Positions 61,688 through 64,000 of a DNA stretch of 64,000 nucleotides are shown one piece after another. The translations under genes were made by a program, and so were the position numbers. The DNA comes from Flagellimonas sp947499585 (GTDB lineage Bacteria; Bacteroidota; Bacteroidia; Flavobacteriales; Flavobacteriaceae), in NCBI RefSeq assembly GCF_044596045.1, contig NZ_CP138995.1, forward strand, positions 3,410,001 through 3,474,000, in the 5' to 3' direction. The notes under the pieces were generated by a model. That model had not been told where the DNA came from. It was given only the letters and a program-made list of their open reading frames with translations, and ran no database searches. The stretch's first letter is position 1. Every line of letters starts with the position of its first letter.

Positions 61688-63037
61688 TTAGGTACTGGAA
61701 AGTAATTCTATCATTTTTTTCTCTACCTCCTCAGAATCCCATTTCGTTTCAATATCTGATAACTTCATGATTTCTTGCATGATTTTCTCTTGCTCATCCC
61801 CTATTGCCAAAGCCTCGGCATAAGGTCTTTCTGAAAATGTGACCCTACTATACACGGGAATCCATTTATCTGGATGCTTCGCAGCAAATCTTTTTTCAAT
61901 TTTCTTTTGCAATAGAAAGTTTGGACTAGCAGTCTTACTGCTCATTTCAATAAAATTTCTATAACTAAGTTCCGCTATTGCATCAGCATTGGGTTTTCTA
62001 TTTGTCTGGTATTTACTAAATATAACCTCCCAATCATCTCCATAGGTTGTCATTAATTCATCCAACTCATAAATGTCTTCAAAGCCAGCATTCATTCCTT
62101 GCCCATAAAAAGGAACAATGGCATGTGCAGAATCACCTACTAAAGCCACCTTATCCCAATAAGTCCAAGGATAACATTTCATGGTAACCATGGCACTTGT
62201 TGGGTTCTTAAAAAAATCTCCCGTCAAATTCTCAATCTCCTTTTTAACATTGGGAAAATAAGTTTTAAAGAAAGCCTTTGCCTCTTTTTCAGTGGTAATA
62301 TTTTCAAAAGAAACTTCGCCCTCAAAAGGTAGAAACAATGTACAGGTAAAACTACCATCAATATTGGGCATTGCGATAAGCATGAATTTTCCTCTAGGCC
62401 AAATATGGAAAGAGTTTTTATCCAGTTTATGGGAACCGTCCTCATCTGGGGGAATAGTAAGCTCTTTATAACCAACATCTATAAAGTCCTGAGAATAGTC
62501 AAACCTACTTCGACGTTGCATTTTATGCCGTACTCTGGAAAAAGCGCCATCACAACCAAAAATTAAGTCGTATTGATATTCTTTCCATTCGCTCTTTTCT
62601 GATTCTCCCGTAAATATCTTAGCATCAGATAGGTTAATATCCCAAACTTTTTCATTGAATCGAAAAATAGTTCCAGCTGCTTCAGCTAAATCAATCATTT
62701 TTCGATTTAAAATACCTCTTGAGATGGACCATATGGCTTCTCCTTCCTTGCCGTATTTTTGAAAATATACTGGCTTATCATTTACATGCATAGCCCTTTT
62801 GTTTAAAGGAATTGCAATGTTTTTGATGCTGTCCTCCAAACCTACTTTTCTAAGTGATTTCCAGCCCCTATTACTCATGGCCAAATTAATGGAACGTCCA
62901 GAAAAATCAATTGTCCTAATATCGGGCCTTCTGTCAAAAACTGTAACGGAATGCCCATGTCTTTTTAAATAAATGGCTAAAAGCGAACCCACCAATCCAG
63001 AACCGATGATGGCAATATTTTTAGGAGTTTGTGTCAT
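61688..63037 (-). CDS. kmo: Kynurenine 3-monooxygenase (FAD-dependent)
   Basis: 449 residues from the ATG at 63037. Rossmann GxGxxG in IAIIGSGLVGSLLAIYLKRHGHSVTVFDRRPD, RSINLAMSNRGWKSLRKVGL (kynurenine-binding region in KMO), LIFGCDGAFSRVRH, and FAD motif ALVGDSAHAIVPFYGQGMNAGFEDI. It hydroxylates kynurenine on the way to NAD in aerobic bacteria. An MALWAC start at 63055 is less likely. No other kynurenine pathway gene is seen nearby. The start lacks an evident promoter box. Confidence 0.9.
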   Translation of the reverse strand: MTQTPKNIAIIGSGLVGSLLAIYLKRHGHSVTVFDRRPDIRTIDFSGRSINLAMSNRGWKSLRKVGLEDSIKNIAIPLNKRAMHVNDKPVYFQKYGKEGEAIWSISRGILNRKMIDLAEAAGTIFRFNEKVWDINLSDAKIFTGESEKSEWKEYQYDLIFGCDGAFSRVRHKMQRRSRFDYSQDFIDVGYKELTIPPDEDGSHKLDKNSFHIWPRGKFMLIAMPNIDGSFTCTLFLPFEGEVSFENITTEKEAKAFFKTYFPNVKKEIENLTGDFFKNPTSAMVTMKCYPWTYWDKVALVGDSAHAIVPFYGQGMNAGFEDIYELDELMTTYGDDWEVIFSKYQTNRKPNADAIAELSYRNFIEMSSKTASPNFLLQKKIEKRFAAKHPDKWIPVYSRVTFSERPYAEALAIGDEQEKIMQEIMKLSDIETKWDSEEVEKKMIELLSST

Positions 63038-63273
63038 ACATGCCCATAAGGCCAATTCTAGTTAAATAGTAAAAATAAGAAATTTCAAAACTTGCTCATT
63101 AGTCCTTAGTAAATAACAAAATAGGAGTTTGCAGTCCTAACTCTATGGTAAACAACAAAAAGGGCGTTAAAAACTTAAAACTTTGTGGTTTTTTTAACAG
63201 TAGATCGCAAGCTTTTGGTACTAAAGTTGATGTATATAAAGTAAATATTCCGCTTAGGCGTCCATATATATGC
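63038..63273. other. Non-coding stretch between kmo and the clpP terminator
   Basis: Nothing convincing: an open frame (63145-63366) runs through the clpP terminator hairpin and into clpP on the other strand, so it is not treated as a gene. The region probably holds the kmo promoter, but no exact TAnnTTTG box is seen. Confidence 0.4.
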
Positions 63274-63308
63274 AAAAAGTCCTTCACAAAAATTGTGAAG
63301 GACTTTTT
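63274..63308 (-). terminator. Strong terminator after clpP
   Basis: Perfect 16-bp inverted repeat: AAAAAGTCCTTCACAA (63274-63289) with its reverse complement (63293-63308), 3-nt loop. It lies 23 bp beyond the clpP stop and has T-runs in both directions. Confidence 0.85.
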
Positions 63309-63331
63309 CCCTTTTATAATATGTTTAATGA

Positions 63332-63880
63332 TTATTCTAAAATTCCATCTACAATACCATACTTGACAGATTCCTCTGCTCCCATCCAGTAGTCGCGATC
63401 AAAATCTTTCATTACTTTATCATAATCTTGTCCGCAGTTATCGGCCAATATTTTTGCCCCAAGTTCTTTGGTTTTAATGATTTCCTTAGCTTGGATTTCA
63501 ATATTCGAAGCTTGCCCCCTTGCACCTCCACTTGGTTGGTGAATCATTACACGGGCATGGGGCTGTATAAACCTTCTACCCTTCTCGCCTACTGATAACA
63601 AAATAGAACCCATGGATGCGGCCAAACCAGAACAAACGGTAGACACCGGGCTCTTTATTTGCTTTATTGTGTCGTAAATAGCGAAACCAGAGGTTACATA
63701 TCCACCCGGACTATTGATAATCAATTGAATTTCCTTGTTGTTTAGTAAATCCAAATAGAGTAAACGGTCAATAACGTGCTTTGCAGAATCATCATCTACC
63801 ATTCCCCACAAAAACACTTTACGTTCCTCTAATAATTTTTCTTGGACTAACTCTTGAACCTTGCCTTTTTTTGAACTCAT
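63332..63880 (-). CDS. clpP: ATP-dependent Clp protease proteolytic subunit
   Basis: 182 residues, without the usual longer N-terminus. FLWGMVDDDSAKHVIDRLLYLDL, LIINSPGGYVTSGFAIYDTIKQI, catalytic Ser in SGLAASMGSILLS, His in ARVMIHQPSGG and Asp in FDRDYWMGAEESVKYGIVD. It is the serine-protease chamber of ClpXP/ClpAP. The short form hints at a second clpP paralogue elsewhere, which is inference. Neither clpX nor tig is in the window. Confidence 0.93.
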   Translation of the reverse strand: MSSKKGKVQELVQEKLLEERKVFLWGMVDDDSAKHVIDRLLYLDLLNNKEIQLIINSPGGYVTSGFAIYDTIKQIKSPVSTVCSGLAASMGSILLSVGEKGRRFIQPHARVMIHQPSGGARGQASNIEIQAKEIIKTKELGAKILADNCGQDYDKVMKDFDRDYWMGAEESVKYGIVDGILE

Positions 63881-63900
63881 TTTTTATTTGTTGAAAGTTT

Positions 63901-63908
63901 CAAAATTA
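63901..63908 (-). promoter_or_regulatory. Putative -7 box of clpP
   Basis: On the minus strand TAATTTTG, exact TAnnTTTG, ending 20 nt before the ATG at 63880. Confidence 0.45.
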
Positions 63909-64000
63909 ATCAAATTCTAAGGAAGTTATAGTCTTCATGAATCTACTTGTTCAAATAAAATTATTTTGTTTTTATCTCGACCTTTTTTGATACCACCTCT

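Noticed and set aside
63145..63366. Possible 73-residue gene on the plus strand
   Set aside because: It runs through the clpP terminator hairpin and into clpP on the opposite strand, with no recognisable domain.
1..64000. CRISPR arrays, tRNA/rRNA genes, insertion sequences, prophage or restriction genes
   Set aside because: I found no regularly spaced direct repeats, no cloverleaf-like or rRNA sequence, no transposase or integrase motifs and no restriction enzyme genes on either strand; a tRNAscan or Rfam search could still find a short RNA.

Overview
This AT-rich 64 kb window looks like the chromosome of an aerobic Flavobacteriaceae-type member of the Bacteroidota. The evidence is a SusC/SusD pair, lipoproteins of Bacteroidota style, a kynurenine 3-monooxygenase, LpxK (so a Gram-negative envelope), and upstream boxes matching the Bacteroidota -7 promoter consensus TAnnTTTG, usually 15-25 nt before an ATG. 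The genus cannot be fixed by eye. The window is almost entirely housekeeping and metabolic genes. I see no tRNA or rRNA gene, IS element, prophage, CRISPR array or toxin cluster.

Layout. 1-4.6 kb: SusC (cut by the window start) and SusD. 4.7-6.2 kb (-): thiol-redox genes (TlpA-like lipoprotein, redoxin, rhodanese). 6.4-8.1 kb: MarR regulator, nitroreductase, YceI, with a palindromic operator candidate over the promoter. 8.3-10.1 kb: a lipoprotein with Ig-like (Big_2) domains followed by seven ~46-residue repeats that look like a beta-propeller. 10.2-16.7 kb: a complete trpEGDCFBA operon preceded by a short leader ORF with three consecutive Trp codons and a terminator/antiterminator, i.e. a ribosome-mediated attenuator; an M20 peptidase follows closely. 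18-21.6 kb: small envelope proteins, a lone receiver-domain protein, a uracil-DNA-glycosylase-like protein and a membrane TPR protein. 21.7-26.9 kb (-): PEP carboxylase, YaaA, and a PASTA protein with an RluA-type pseudouridine synthase. 26.9-32.7 kb: Ddl, CoaD, a PAS histidine kinase with its receiver partner, and an M14 carboxypeptidase-like lipoprotein. 32.7-35.1 kb: NUDIX (-), PyrE, SRPBCC protein, BirA (-). 35.1-39.9 kb: a six-gene operon rsfS-ftsH-LUD-cdsA-psd-ACBP. 39.9-47.8 kb (-): sterol-desaturase-like protein, YdeP/FdhF-type molybdopterin oxidoreductase with a perfect PerR-like box, a SnoaL-sigma factor pair, and ValS. 48-53.6 kb: DUF1573 protein, an aspartyl-protease/PDZ protein (-), aminotransferase, MurB, ECF sigma/anti-sigma pair. 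53.7-58.7 kb: small Cys-rich membrane protein, another ECF sigma factor, LipA, GAPDH and a TPR-hybrid histidine kinase. 58.7-64 kb: LpxK (-), Nif3-like protein, a Cys-less relative of the zinc-ribbon coiled-coil family, kynurenine 3-monooxygenase (-) and ClpP (-).

The most interesting signals are regulatory: the trp attenuator, with a leader ORF that may be translated from an almost leaderless mRNA; a redoxin terminator whose U-tract doubles as a promoter box; a perfect 7-1-7 PerR-type palindrome before the YdeP-like gene; and an inverted plus direct repeat around the promoter of a lone receiver gene. At protein level the Big_2 plus seven-repeat lipoprotein and the Cys-less zinc-ribbon relative stand out. 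All functions are inferred from sequence motifs and family knowledge; no database search was run.
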